A stretch of 64,000 bases of DNA from UBA1161 sp002311745. GTDB taxonomy: Bacteria; Planctomycetota; Phycisphaerae; Tepidisphaerales; Tepidisphaeraceae. Where the stretch lies: the NCBI GenBank assembly GCA_050018415.1, contig JBEKAB010000010.1, forward strand, positions 41,580 through 105,579, in the 5' to 3' direction. Shown here in pieces: positions 10,111-18,383 of the stretch; the stretch's first letter is position 1, and the number at the start of each line of letters is the position of its first letter. The translations under genes were made by a program, and so were the position numbers. A model generated the notes under the pieces. It saw only the letters and a program-made list of their open reading frames with translations. It was not told the origin of the DNA and made no database searches.

Positions 10111-11190
10111 CTACGAATCTGGAGGCTTTCCCGTTTTCGGTTTTGGATGCTCGACCGGATAAAACTCGCCGGTATATTCCTTGTCTTCCTCAGGCGGTGC
10201 AGGGGCCAACGGCTCCACCGGCCCGCCGGCCAGTTTCTTCACCGGCGTGGACTCCGCTGCTGCAGCTTGCGGTTGTTGTCCCGGCACGGCCGACGCTTTG
10301 AGCTGCGCCTCCATGCTTTGTTCCCATTCCCGCAGTCTCTGTACGTCGGCGGCGGTCATGCCGGCCCGCTTGGGTACCGGCGCCTTGACCGCCTCGTGCT
10401 TGAATCGCTTCAGATCGTAGTCCGACTTGGGCCTCCCGAAGCCGCCTCGCAGCATCATTTGGATCAGGGCCGGCCAGATCAATCCGATGAGCACAAACGA
10501 AGAGCCCATCCAGACCGGATAGACGTTGCCGGGAGCTTGCCACCAGGCGTATTTAAAATCCGCCGTCCAGCCCTGGCCCGCCGCCGCCTTCAGAAAATCT
10601 CCGATGGTGTGCTTGGCCGCGGGATTCCACGGAATGAAATAAGCTTGCCCAGGCTCGAAGCGCACCTCCTCCCACTTGTGCGCCCCGCGCAGCGACGCGT
10701 TGGCGCTGATGATCGCATGGCGGCCCTCCGTGGTGTCCTTGCCGTATTGCCCCGCCGTCACCGACGGCAGCGTATCGCCGACTTGGCCGAGGTAAATGCT
10801 CATGCCCGGGTACCGCGTGTCGGGTTGAGGCTCGTATCGCGGCACCGGCTCGTACGGCACCGGCGCCAGCATCGCAAACGGCTCGCGGCTGGCCTTTTCC
10901 GGATGGTGCTCGGGCACCAAAAGGCACCGAAAATTCACCAACTGTTTCCACGCCGTCCCGCCCTGCACCTGCACCGACTTGGGCGGATACACCACGACGT
11001 CGCTGATCCACGGCTGCCGTTGGGGCCCCACCAGCGGCCGCGACAGGTTGCTCTCGAAAATCAGCGGATCCATGGACCGGTAAGCCGCCGGCACGTCCCC
11101 GCCCTGGCTGTTGATGTATCCCAACGCCGCCCCCAGCAGCAGGCTGATCACCACCCAGTGCCACCACTTCATTTCTTCGATAAAGCCCAT
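10111..11190 (-). CDS. uncharacterised membrane protein in lpxD operon
   Basis: I do not recognise this 359-residue protein. It has one N-terminal transmembrane helix (WWHWVVISLLLGAALGYI, residues 9-27) and a second near residue 230 (VWMGSSFVLIGLIWPALIQMML). Between them is a folded, probably periplasmic domain, and the tail is Pro/Ala/Glu-rich and likely cytoplasmic. It starts 24 bases downstream of lpxD, suggesting an envelope role, but that is inferred from position only. Confidence 0.6.
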   Translation of the reverse strand: MGFIEEMKWWHWVVISLLLGAALGYINSQGGDVPAAYRSMDPLIFESNLSRPLVGPQRQPWISDVVVYPPKSVQVQGGTAWKQLVNFRCLLVPEHHPEKASREPFAMLAPVPYEPVPRYEPQPDTRYPGMSIYLGQVGDTLPSVTAGQYGKDTTEGRHAIISANASLRGAHKWEEVRFEPGQAYFIPWNPAAKHTIGDFLKAAAGQGWTADFKYAWWQAPGNVYPVWMGSSFVLIGLIWPALIQMMLRGGFGRPKSDYDLKRFKHEAVKAPVPKRAGMTAADVQRLREWEQSMEAQLKASAVPGQQPQAAAAESTPVKKLAGGPVEPLAPAPPEEDKEYTGEFYPVEHPKPKTGKPPDS

Positions 11191-11214
11191 GCGGCCCCCA
11201 ATTTTCTGCGGCGC

Positions 11215-12255
11215 TCACTCGCCGGATTGTTCATCCGCCGCCAACTCCGCCACCTGCTGCTCGAGCTGGCGGATGCGCTCGAGCAGCTCGGGCAACTGCG
11301 CCGAAAGCATCAGCACTTTTCGCCCGTGCGGCGCCGCCGTCGCCGGAGCGCCCATCATCATCATCTGATCCTCCACGTCGTTGATCACGCCCGCCTGCGC
11401 CGCGATCACCACGTTGTCGCCAATGTTCAGGTGACCCACGATCCCCGCCTGCCCGCCGATGGTCACGTGATGCCCGATCCGCGTGCTGCCGGCAATCCCC
11501 ACCAGCGAAACCAGCAGCCCATGCGCCCCCAGCTTGGTCGCATGGCCGATGCTGATCAGATCGCTCATCTTGGTGCCCTTGCCGATGACCGTGCTGCCCA
11601 GCGTGGCCCGCTGGATGGTCACGTTGGCGCCGATCTCCACGTCATCTTCCACGACGACGTTGCCCAGCGCCGGAATCTTGTAATGCACGCCCTTGTGCGT
11701 CGCGAAGCCGAAGCCGTCGTGCCCGACCACCGCCCCGGCGTGCAGCGTCACCCGATCCCCCAAAACGCATCCCTCGTACACCACCGCGTTGGGATACAAA
11801 ATGCAGTCCCGCCCCACCACCGCCCGGGGGCCGACGTACACGCCGGGATAGATCACCGCGCCCGCGCCCACCGTCGCCGTCGAGTCCACGTACGCTTGCG
11901 GATGAATCCCCTGGTGCGGATGCTGCCGATGCCCGTGCAGCAGCACCATCGCCTGCATGAATGCGTAATACGGATCGGCCGTGCGCAACAGCGTCACGCG
12001 ATCGCAGCGCACGTCGCTGCCCGCGATCACCGCCGAAGCGCGCGTGCTCGCCAGCAGCTTTTCGTATTTCGGATTGGCCACAAAGCTGAGCTGCCCCGGC
12101 TCGGCCTCCTCCAGCGTGTTCAGGGAGGAAACCTGGGCCGATCCGTCGCCCACCACGGCGGCCCCGATCTTTTCCGCCAGTTGTGCCACCGTCCAGCTCA
12201 AGAATCCTCCCGCCGCTTTGCGTGGCCCTTGCGTTTGCGGTTCAATGTCCATCAT
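11215..12255 (-). CDS. lpxD: UDP-3-O-acylglucosamine N-acyltransferase
   Basis: Third step of lipid A synthesis: N-acylation of UDP-3-O-acylglucosamine by acyl-ACP in the cytoplasm. The N-terminal substrate domain (SFVANPKYEKLLASTRASAVI) precedes a left-handed beta-helix with hexapeptide repeats. The catalytic His region AGAVVGHDGFGFATHKG and the helix-capping coiled C-terminus (LPELLERIRQLEQQVAEL) are visible. About 346 residues, normal length. Start is ATG 12255 or 12252 (tandem ATGs), about 30 bases from the divergent xylB start. Indicates a lipopolysaccharide-type outer membrane. Confidence 0.93.
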   Translation of the reverse strand: MMDIEPQTQGPRKAAGGFLSWTVAQLAEKIGAAVVGDGSAQVSSLNTLEEAEPGQLSFVANPKYEKLLASTRASAVIAGSDVRCDRVTLLRTADPYYAFMQAMVLLHGHRQHPHQGIHPQAYVDSTATVGAGAVIYPGVYVGPRAVVGRDCILYPNAVVYEGCVLGDRVTLHAGAVVGHDGFGFATHKGVHYKIPALGNVVVEDDVEIGANVTIQRATLGSTVIGKGTKMSDLISIGHATKLGAHGLLVSLVGIAGSTRIGHHVTIGGQAGIVGHLNIGDNVVIAAQAGVINDVEDQMMMMGAPATAAPHGRKVLMLSAQLPELLERIRQLEQQVAELAADEQSGE

Positions 12256-12285
12256 TAACGCTTCAAACAGCGTCGGAATCAACCC

Positions 12286-13821
12286 ATGTCCCATCTCCTC
12301 GGCATCGACATCGGCACCAGCGGCACCAAAACCGTCATTTGCGACAGCGCCGGCAAAGTCCTGGCCACGGCTACGAGCGAACATCCGATCTCCTCGCCCC
12401 GCCCCGGTTTCTCGGAGCAGGACCCGCGCGATTGGTGGAAAGCGACCATCGCGGCCACCCGGGCCGCACGCAAAAAAGCGCGCCTCCGCCCTAAAGATAT
12501 CGCCGCTGTCGGACTTTCCGGACAAATGCACGGCAGCGTTTTCCTCGGCGACGGGCCCAAACCCCTTCGACCCGCCCTGCTTTGGAACGATCAGCGCACC
12601 GCCGAGCAGTGCCGGCAGATCGAATCCAAGGCCGGTGGACGCTCCGCCCTGATCGAACTGGTCGCCAATCCCGCCCTCACCGGGTTCACCGCGCCCAAAA
12701 TCCTGTGGGTCCGCCAGCACCAGCCCCGAATTTACGAAAAAACCAGGCACATCCTCCTGCCCAAGGATTACATCCGTTATCTGCTCACCGGCCAGTACGC
12801 CACGGAAGTCTCGGATGCCAGCGGCACACTCCTGTTAGACGTCGTCAACCGCACCTGGTCACGAAAATTGTTGGATTTGCTGGAAATCGACCCCGCACTT
12901 CTGCCCAGCTTGCACGAATCGCCGCGGATCACCGGTGTCCTCACCCGCCGCGCTGCCCTGGCCCTGGACCTGCTGCCCGGCACGCCCGTGGTGGGCGGCG
13001 GCGGCGACCAAGCCGCCGGCGCCGTCGGCAACGGCATCGTCACAGCCGGAATCGTCAGCGCCACCCTCGGCACCAGCGGCGTCATCTTCGCTCACAGCGA
13101 CCACCCCACGCGCGACCCGCTTGGCCGGGTCCACACCATGTGCCATGCCGTCCCCGGAAAATGGTGCGTCTTCGGCTGCATGCTCAGTGCCGGCGGATCG
13201 TTCCAATGGTTCCGCAACCAGCTCGGCCAAGGCGAAGTCGCCGCCGCGCGCAAACGCAAAATCGACCCCTACGAACTGCTGATCGCCCAGGCCCAAAAGG
13301 CCCCGCCCGGCAGCGAAGGCCTATTTTTCCTGCCGTATCTCACCGGCGAGCGTTGTCCGCATCCCGATCCGCTGGCCCGCGGCGGCTGGATCGGCCTCAC
13401 CTCCCGCTGTATCCGCGCCATGATGATCCGCTCCCTGTTGGAAGGCGTCACCTTCGGCATGCGCGACGCCTTGGAAATTCTCAAGCAGATGCAAATCCCG
13501 ATCACCCAAATCCGCGCCAGTGGCGGCGGTTCGCGCAGCCCCTTCTGGCGGCAGCTCCAAGCCGACATTTATCGTCAGCCGATTCTTCTGACCAATGCCA
13601 CCGAGGGTCCCGCTTACGGCGCCGCCATCCTGGCCGGCGTCGGCACCGGCGTGTGGAGCAGCGTCGCCGAAGCCTGCGCCGCCTGCATCCATCAGACTCA
13701 GCAATTGAAGCCCAGCAACAAATCAGCGGATTTTTACGACCGCGCTTACGCCGTCTACCGCGAGCTGTACGGCGATCTGAAGATTCGATTCCCGCAGATG
13801 AACGAATTGACCGCCGGATAG
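12286..13821 (+). CDS. xylB: xylulokinase
   Basis: FGGY-family kinase, ATP-dependent phosphorylation of D-xylulose. N-terminal phosphate motif GIDIGTSGTKTVICD, substrate block GLSGQMHGSVFL, WNDQRT, LLPKDYIRYLLTG, the VGGGGDQAAGAVGNG motif, and the C-terminal ATP-binding ASGGGSRSPFWRQLQADI with GPAYGAAILA. 511 residues is the usual length. Divergent from lpxD with a very short gap, so promoters must overlap coding sequence. No xylose isomerase is visible nearby. Confidence 0.93.
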   Translation: MSHLLGIDIGTSGTKTVICDSAGKVLATATSEHPISSPRPGFSEQDPRDWWKATIAATRAARKKARLRPKDIAAVGLSGQMHGSVFLGDGPKPLRPALLWNDQRTAEQCRQIESKAGGRSALIELVANPALTGFTAPKILWVRQHQPRIYEKTRHILLPKDYIRYLLTGQYATEVSDASGTLLLDVVNRTWSRKLLDLLEIDPALLPSLHESPRITGVLTRRAALALDLLPGTPVVGGGGDQAAGAVGNGIVTAGIVSATLGTSGVIFAHSDHPTRDPLGRVHTMCHAVPGKWCVFGCMLSAGGSFQWFRNQLGQGEVAAARKRKIDPYELLIAQAQKAPPGSEGLFFLPYLTGERCPHPDPLARGGWIGLTSRCIRAMMIRSLLEGVTFGMRDALEILKQMQIPITQIRASGGGSRSPFWRQLQADIYRQPILLTNATEGPAYGAAILAGVGTGVWSSVAEACAACIHQTQQLKPSNKSADFYDRAYAVYRELYGDLKIRFPQMNELTAG

Positions 13822-13874
13822 CCAAAACGCGGCCTGGTCACTCCTTGCCTTTTATAACACATGGTATTATAGTA

Positions 13875-14237
13875 GTGCAATTGCATTGGACCCTGATTCA
13901 ACTGGCCGGTTTTAGGCGTCTCTGGCAAGCGGAGAAGTTGCCGGATGATGATTTGCGGGCGTTGGAGGCCGCGATCATGCGCGATCCGGCGGGCGCGGCT
14001 GTGATGAAGGGGACTGGTGGATTGCGAAAAATCCGCTTCGCGCCCCCTTCCCGGGGCAGGGGCAAAAGCGGGTCCATGCGCGTCGCATTTGCCCAGTTTC
14101 CCGAGTTCGGACGCATTTACCTGGTCACGATGTTTCTCAAAAAGGATACGGAGAATCTCAGCCCAGCCGATCGCCAAGCCATCAAGTCCGCGCTGGCCGA
14201 ATTGGCCGGTGCGCTGCGGAAAGGACATAACCCATGA
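13875..14237 (+). CDS. RelE/HigB-type toxin of a TA pair
   Basis: Predicted ribosome-dependent mRNA interferase-like toxin (about 120 residues). The core MRVAFAQFPEFGRIYLVTMFLKKDTENLSPADRQAIKSAL matches the HigB/RelE beta-sheet pattern, including a lysine-rich C-terminal helix. I place the start at GTG 13875, soon after the xylB stop; no ATG fits. It overlaps the HTH gene as ATGA, the toxin-first order typical of higBA. The toxin activity is inferred from family. Confidence 0.7.
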   Translation: MQLHWTLIQLAGFRRLWQAEKLPDDDLRALEAAIMRDPAGAAVMKGTGGLRKIRFAPPSRGRGKSGSMRVAFAQFPEFGRIYLVTMFLKKDTENLSPADRQAIKSALAELAGALRKGHNP

Positions 14238-14617
14238 AGCGACATGGCGAACGCCGAAGAACGTCCGGCCGCTCGCGCCGCACGCGGATGACATCCAAAG
14301 GCCGCGAAATCGTCGCTTCATTGGCCGAGGCGATTGAGGTCGAGCGGGCCGGCATTCCAATCGAATCCCGATTCACCGTGCGCACCGTCGATTTGCCCGA
14401 TGAGCCCAACGCATACAACGCCGCCGCCGTGCGGGCCACGCGCCGTCGCCTGGGAGTAAGCCAGCCGATCTTTGCTCATTTGGTGGGTGTATCCCCCATG
14501 CTCGTGCGCGCCTGGGAACAGGGTCAGCGCAAGCCGGCCCCCTGGGCGCGCCGTCTCCTCGACGAAGTGAACCGCGACCCACGCCACTGGCGCGGAATGT
14601 TCCGCAAGGCATCGTGA
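14234..14617 (+). CDS. HigA/XRE-type antitoxin
   Basis: 127-residue DNA-binding protein with a C-terminal helix-turn-helix: AVRATRRRLGVSQPIFAHLVGVSPMLVRAWEQGQRKP. The basic N-terminal third is disordered in composition. ATGA overlap with the toxin gene upstream argues for a coupled toxin-antitoxin operon, in which this protein would neutralise the toxin and repress the shared promoter. Homologues with this HTH are often annotated as transcriptional regulators next to RelE-like proteins. Confidence 0.72.
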   Translation: MKRHGERRRTSGRSRRTRMTSKGREIVASLAEAIEVERAGIPIESRFTVRTVDLPDEPNAYNAAAVRATRRRLGVSQPIFAHLVGVSPMLVRAWEQGQRKPAPWARRLLDEVNRDPRHWRGMFRKAS

Positions 14618-14844
14618 TAGAACTGCTGAATCCCGATCTATCGGGAACGCAAAGCGCAGAGGCAGCCGCAGAGAAAAAAACGCCAAGCTTCACGCGATCA
14701 AACCGCCACGACGCCAAGCCGCCAAGGCAGGGACGCCAAGGGATTAAGAAATGAATCGCGTCCTCGCCGATTGCTGCTCGTTGTTTCCCCTGTCAATTCG
14801 TGGCTATTATGAGTTACGGGCATCTAACCGATAGAAGTTTCTAG
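14618..14844. repeat. intergenic region with word repeats
   Basis: No gene seen. The first half contains imperfect reiterations of short words: CGCAGAG and CCGCAGAG near 14655-14672, then several CGCCAAG copies (CCGCCAAGG, ACGCCAAGC, ACGCCAAGG) between 14680 and 14745. The second half is AT-richer and should hold the promoter of the gene at 14845. Confidence 0.45.
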
Positions 14845-16266
14845 ATGGATAACACCGCGGTCAAGCAAGCTGAGCAACAGCCAACATGCCTCTTCACGGG
14901 TGATCTTCTCACTCCGAAAACGAAATCGGAGCATACCATCTTGAGGGCGTTGTGCGGAAGAATCCGAACCAAGAGAGTCTCGTCAAACCGTTTTAACGAG
15001 GCGGCCGGTAGGACAGTTGACAAGCGCCTGGCGGAAACATTCGCCCCACTATTTAGCCGAATTGGCGGCGCGACACCCAGTTGGCACAAACCGCCCGCCA
15101 TACCGGCAACGGTTGCGGGGGATACCGGCAAATTCCAATTCCTTCCAGGCGGCCGGTTTGTACGCAAGGGCATTGCGGTCGAAAAAGACCCTCGGACAGG
15201 CAAGCCCATTGCCGCATCTGCTGCCGACCCGAAGGTCATCAAGCGCAAATTTGGCTTCCCGAACGTGACCGCACAAATAGTGCCCCCAACACCGAGCACG
15301 CCCGCAAGCATCGAGGTGAACCTCCTGAATGTCTTTACTGAGATTGCCGTACTCAAGTCGATCTTGCTCACTTTTGACCACTACCTAGAAAGGGCAACCG
15401 ATCGATTCACTAGGAGGCCGGAACTTTGCGCCGCCCGCGAACTCGTGAGGAAATTCGTAATGACGGGCGTACTCGACACGCAAAGTCATGACAAAATCGT
15501 CCTTGGGCTTCAATACGACAAGCTTGACGAGTTGCAGCGGCTTCGCAAGCGTCTCAAAGCACCCATTACACCATTTGAGCATGTAATGATCGTCTCAGCT
15601 AATCCTGCTACGCGTACAATCGATGCGATTTGGTGGGTGGCAAGCGTCGATCCGTATGGATTTCGTCTATGTTCGGACTGGCGCGGGCCGGCGTTTACGA
15701 TCACTTTAGTCAATGGCGTTTTTAAGAATGGTACTGCGAAATTCGAATCGGTCCCCGATGAAATTTGTTGTCGACCGCAGCCACTACGTCGCGCGAGGGT
15801 ATCCTCCCGCACTCACAGGGACCAATTGGACGCCACGGTGGCCGAGGTTGCGGCGTTTCACCGAGACGCGCTGCAAAGAGCCATGGATTATGCTGAGCGG
15901 AATTGCCCGGACTTGGTGCGGACTGGCGTGGTGCATTGGGCGCAATTCAATCTGCAAAAGAAAAAGGACGGCCGGATTCTAAGTGGATTAATCAGCTACC
16001 TCGAGGTATTGTTTCAGTGGCGGCTCGCGCATCGGCAAAAGAGGAAGGCATTTGACCGAGTCATCAAACGTCGCATCCGCGGTATAAAACAAAGCATGTT
16101 GCGAGAAGCTGTCTCCTCAACCACGAAGGCGCCGGCCAAGATACGCTGGGATCGGTGGCACAAGTTGTACATCGGGATACTGGATGATTTGAGCGGCAAA
16201 CTGGGTATGGCAGGAGAAATCGGCCCTGGTCGGTCAATTGTAGAAATTAGCGGCGATGAAAAGTAG
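14845..16266 (+). CDS. unknown protein with degenerate HNH-like N-terminus
   Basis: I do not recognise a full-length family. The first 60 residues read CLFTGDLLTPKTKSEHTIL followed by RALCGRI, SSNRFNE and RTVDKRL. This is the layout of HNH-5-type nuclease domains (Cys-rich, SxEHxIP, GG, NxxFG, D), but the expected CxxC pairs are reduced to single Cys residues. The remaining 400 residues are mixed alpha/beta with a basic C-terminus (KRKAFDRVIKRRIRG). Base composition is visibly lower in GC than its neighbours, and it lies beside a toxin-antitoxin pair, so horizontal acquisition is likely. A role in defence or DNA recognition is speculative. Confidence 0.5.
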   Translation: MDNTAVKQAEQQPTCLFTGDLLTPKTKSEHTILRALCGRIRTKRVSSNRFNEAAGRTVDKRLAETFAPLFSRIGGATPSWHKPPAIPATVAGDTGKFQFLPGGRFVRKGIAVEKDPRTGKPIAASAADPKVIKRKFGFPNVTAQIVPPTPSTPASIEVNLLNVFTEIAVLKSILLTFDHYLERATDRFTRRPELCAARELVRKFVMTGVLDTQSHDKIVLGLQYDKLDELQRLRKRLKAPITPFEHVMIVSANPATRTIDAIWWVASVDPYGFRLCSDWRGPAFTITLVNGVFKNGTAKFESVPDEICCRPQPLRRARVSSRTHRDQLDATVAEVAAFHRDALQRAMDYAERNCPDLVRTGVVHWAQFNLQKKKDGRILSGLISYLEVLFQWRLAHRQKRKAFDRVIKRRIRGIKQSMLREAVSSTTKAPAKIRWDRWHKLYIGILDDLSGKLGMAGEIGPGRSIVEISGDEK

Positions 16267-16323
16267 TCCAGGTCGAATCACCAATGGTCGAACCAACGAA
16301 TACGCGGAGGGAGTGAAGGGGGG

Positions 16324-16388
16324 ACGGAGTAAAGGGACGGAGTAAAGGACGGAGTAAAGGGGACGTAGACGGAGTAAAGGGGACGTAG
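16324..16388. repeat. short tandem repeat (ACGGAGTAAAGG units)
   Basis: Three to four units of ACGGAGTAAAGG with 0-2 extra G between 16324 and 16348 are followed by two perfect 20-base units, ACGGAGTAAAGGGGACGTAG, at 16349-16368 and 16369-16388. The array lies in the 196-base gap between two convergent genes. Confidence 0.8.
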
Positions 16389-16462
16389 CTCTTTTCAGCC
16401 TTTCCCACGCTCCATGACCGGGCGATGCGACCGTTCAAAGGGGTCGCACAATTCAAAGGGAC

Positions 16463-17569
16463 CTATTTCACTTCGTCCACGAACTGATGGTATAGAGCTT
16501 CCACCTGGTCCGGGGTCGCGGGGGCGTTGAGAATGAGCAGGCGATACCGGAACGTGGCCGACTGGTTTGGCTGAAGGGTGAAGTTTAATTTCTCCTTCCC
16601 GTTGCTGAAAAATTCCTGGCCGAGCGGGTTGGCGGCGAATAGGCCGTAGCCTCGCGCATGCCAGTAGGTCGGAAACCCGACATTCCGGGGATGATCGAGC
16701 ATGACGAGTGTGACCGCTTCCTGGCCCACCTTGCCGCTCAACATCGTCCAGCGTCCGCGCGTGCCCCAAACCGCGTCTCCGGTCTTGCCCTCGCTGCTGC
16801 GATATAAGCCACTGACGCCGGTGTTATCCATGGCGGCTACCGTGGTGGGCCGGCCGGCTGCGTCGGTGAAGGTGATCGCTTCGTTTGAGGGTTGCTCCAG
16901 CTCCCGCCGCACGCGCAGGGCGAGCATGCCTTCCTTGTCGTCCTTGAACACCACGGGTTTGTCCAGTGCGGTGAGAGTGGAAATTCGGTCCACCACGCGC
17001 CGGCCGGGCGCGAACCGGAAGATAAAATCCGCCGTCTCGTGCAGGATCGGCCGGCCGTCGGGCATCATCCAGTCCATTTCGACTTCGAGCTCGCCTTGGT
17101 CTGCGCCGCCGCTCGCTTTTACGATGCGCCGATGCACCACCGTGCCCATCTTCGCCTGCTGTTCCGCTGGCAAGGCGGTTGAGTTGTTCCAGAAATCCAC
17201 GCCGTTGACGTTGCCGTAATTGAGCCAGAGACCCACATGATGCGGATGGTCCACCCGCTCGCCCGGCCGCGGTTCGAGCGGGAAGCCACGCGTGATAACC
17301 GTGCCGCTGGCCGTGCGCAGCGGAAACAGCACCGGCACTTTCAGGGTGTCCGGCCAGATGTATGAAGTGAATGGCTGGCCATCGACGAGCACATCCACGC
17401 GGCGGACGGCTTCGTTTGGCACGACCGTGACGCCTTTGTCCGGCGTGGTCGGCGCGGCGCCAAGACCGGAAGCGATGATCAAAGCAAAAGTGAGCACACC
17501 CAAGTAAGGAAGTTGGGCTGGCATGGGCAAAAGATTCAACGTGACAGGGCGCAACGTCAAGGGCGTCAT
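16463..17569 (-). CDS. DUF6807 (PmoA-like) secreted protein
   Basis: Predicted exported protein with a hydrophobic N-terminus (YLGVLTFALIIASGLGAA) and the DUF6807/PmoA-family hallmark HPHHVGLWLNYGNVNGVDFWNN, followed by a beta-sandwich with HETADFIFRF and YWHARGYGLFAANPLGQEFF. Such proteins are common in Planctomycetota and Bacteroidota near sugar-degradation genes; function is unproven. The ATG at 17569 overlaps the cupin stop as ATGA. An ATG at 17524 would begin right at the signal peptide but lacks a ribosome-binding site. Confidence 0.78.
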   Translation of the reverse strand: MTPLTLRPVTLNLLPMPAQLPYLGVLTFALIIASGLGAAPTTPDKGVTVVPNEAVRRVDVLVDGQPFTSYIWPDTLKVPVLFPLRTASGTVITRGFPLEPRPGERVDHPHHVGLWLNYGNVNGVDFWNNSTALPAEQQAKMGTVVHRRIVKASGGADQGELEVEMDWMMPDGRPILHETADFIFRFAPGRRVVDRISTLTALDKPVVFKDDKEGMLALRVRRELEQPSNEAITFTDAAGRPTTVAAMDNTGVSGLYRSSEGKTGDAVWGTRGRWTMLSGKVGQEAVTLVMLDHPRNVGFPTYWHARGYGLFAANPLGQEFFSNGKEKLNFTLQPNQSATFRYRLLILNAPATPDQVEALYHQFVDEVK

Positions 17570-18033
17570 TTTTGTTCTTCGGCGACCGGTTTTGGGGGCG
17601 TCGCGGCCGGACGGAACATAATGACGTGATAAGTGGCAGGGCCATCGCCCACGTTCCGCATTGATTGGAGGGCGTTGGCCGCGTTGAAAATGACCGAACC
17701 CGGCCCGACGCGCATCCACTTGTCATCCACAAACGCCTCGATTGTTCCCTCCTTCACGATGATGACCTCCTCATTGGGACGCCGCAGTATCACGTGGTTG
17801 GCGGCACCCGGATTGAGGGTGGAGGCATGGCATTCCAGCACTTCGAGGGTGGCGGTCGGTCCTTCGAAAAACTTCTTGCTGGAGCCGGTCGCGTTCGTTT
17901 TGGCTTCGAAGGAATTCCATTCAATGGCGGTTGAGGTCATGACAGACTTCTTATCAGATTGAGCCATCGCGGCAACTCCGGCGGTGCTCAAAGCGGTCAA
18001 TAAAACCAGGGTGAATTCTCTTCGCGTTAGCAT
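17566..18033 (-). CDS. secreted cupin-domain protein with Tat-like signal
   Basis: 155 residues. N-terminal TRREFTLVLLTALSTAGVAAMAQ is a twin-arginine-type signal. The body is a single small cupin barrel: HASTLNPGAANHVILRRPNEEVIIVKEGTIEAFVDDKWMRVGPGSVIFNAAN, with motif 1 partly degenerate (few His), then YHVIMFRP. It is first in a two-gene unit with the DUF6807 gene. AAAGGA upstream of ATG 18033. Probably binds a sugar-derived ligand or metal; inference. Confidence 0.75.
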   Translation of the reverse strand: MLTRREFTLVLLTALSTAGVAAMAQSDKKSVMTSTAIEWNSFEAKTNATGSSKKFFEGPTATLEVLECHASTLNPGAANHVILRRPNEEVIIVKEGTIEAFVDDKWMRVGPGSVIFNAANALQSMRNVGDGPATYHVIMFRPAATPPKPVAEEQK

Positions 18034-18317
18034 ACAAGTTTATCCTTTCCATGGTGGCTGATTCGCAGGATAAGCCAAACGCCCGGCTGGGCAACGGAAT
18101 TTTCCATGCTCGAAACGGATAAGGGGGGAACCGCTTATCTGTGTCTCCCGAAGCTGGGCCGGCCGTTGTCCCGGCTTTCCGTCGCGCCCACCGTTCGTGG
18201 GGAAGGTCAGCGGATAGCTGTCTCCCGCTTTTCGCTTCAAGAACGCCGAAAATGCTCGCCCAAAATTGATCTGATTTCACTTCGTCTCTCCGTCTCTTGC
18301 CTTTGATTTGATTCCAC
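18034..18317. other. intergenic region between cupin and lexA genes
   Basis: No gene supported. Divergent promoters for the cupin gene (minus) and lexA (plus) must lie here. An inverted repeat ATAAG...CTTAT near 18120-18140 is the only structure I see besides the lexA promoter. Confidence 0.5.
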
Positions 18318-18347
18318 TTGACAGGCCTGCCGATGTTAGGGTAATGT
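18318..18347 (+). promoter_or_regulatory. lexA promoter
   Basis: TTGACA at 18318-18323, an 18-base spacer, and TAATGT at 18342-18347 form a sigma-70-like promoter 37 bases before the lexA start. A strong ribosome-binding site, AAGGAGG, lies just before ATG 18384. Confidence 0.65.
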
Positions 18348-18356
18348 ACCCCTTAC
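18341..18356. promoter_or_regulatory. candidate LexA operator (GTAA-N8-TTAC)
   Basis: GTAATGTACCCCTTAC has inverted ends GTAA/TTAC and overlaps the -10 element of lexA, where an autoregulatory operator would be expected. It does not match the E. coli CTGT-N8-ACAG box, so this is a positional guess. Confidence 0.35.
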
Positions 18357-18383
18357 GCCGACCGAACCCTTTAAGGAGGGTTT

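Noticed and set aside
10147..12258. 703-codon open frame on the plus strand
   Set aside because: Antisense to lpxD and the hypothetical membrane gene, with Arg/His-rich composition and no domain pattern.
12582..13860. Long frame reaching into the toxin gene
   Set aside because: The part before 13875 is a shadow of xylB; only the part from GTG 13875 has toxin-like sequence.
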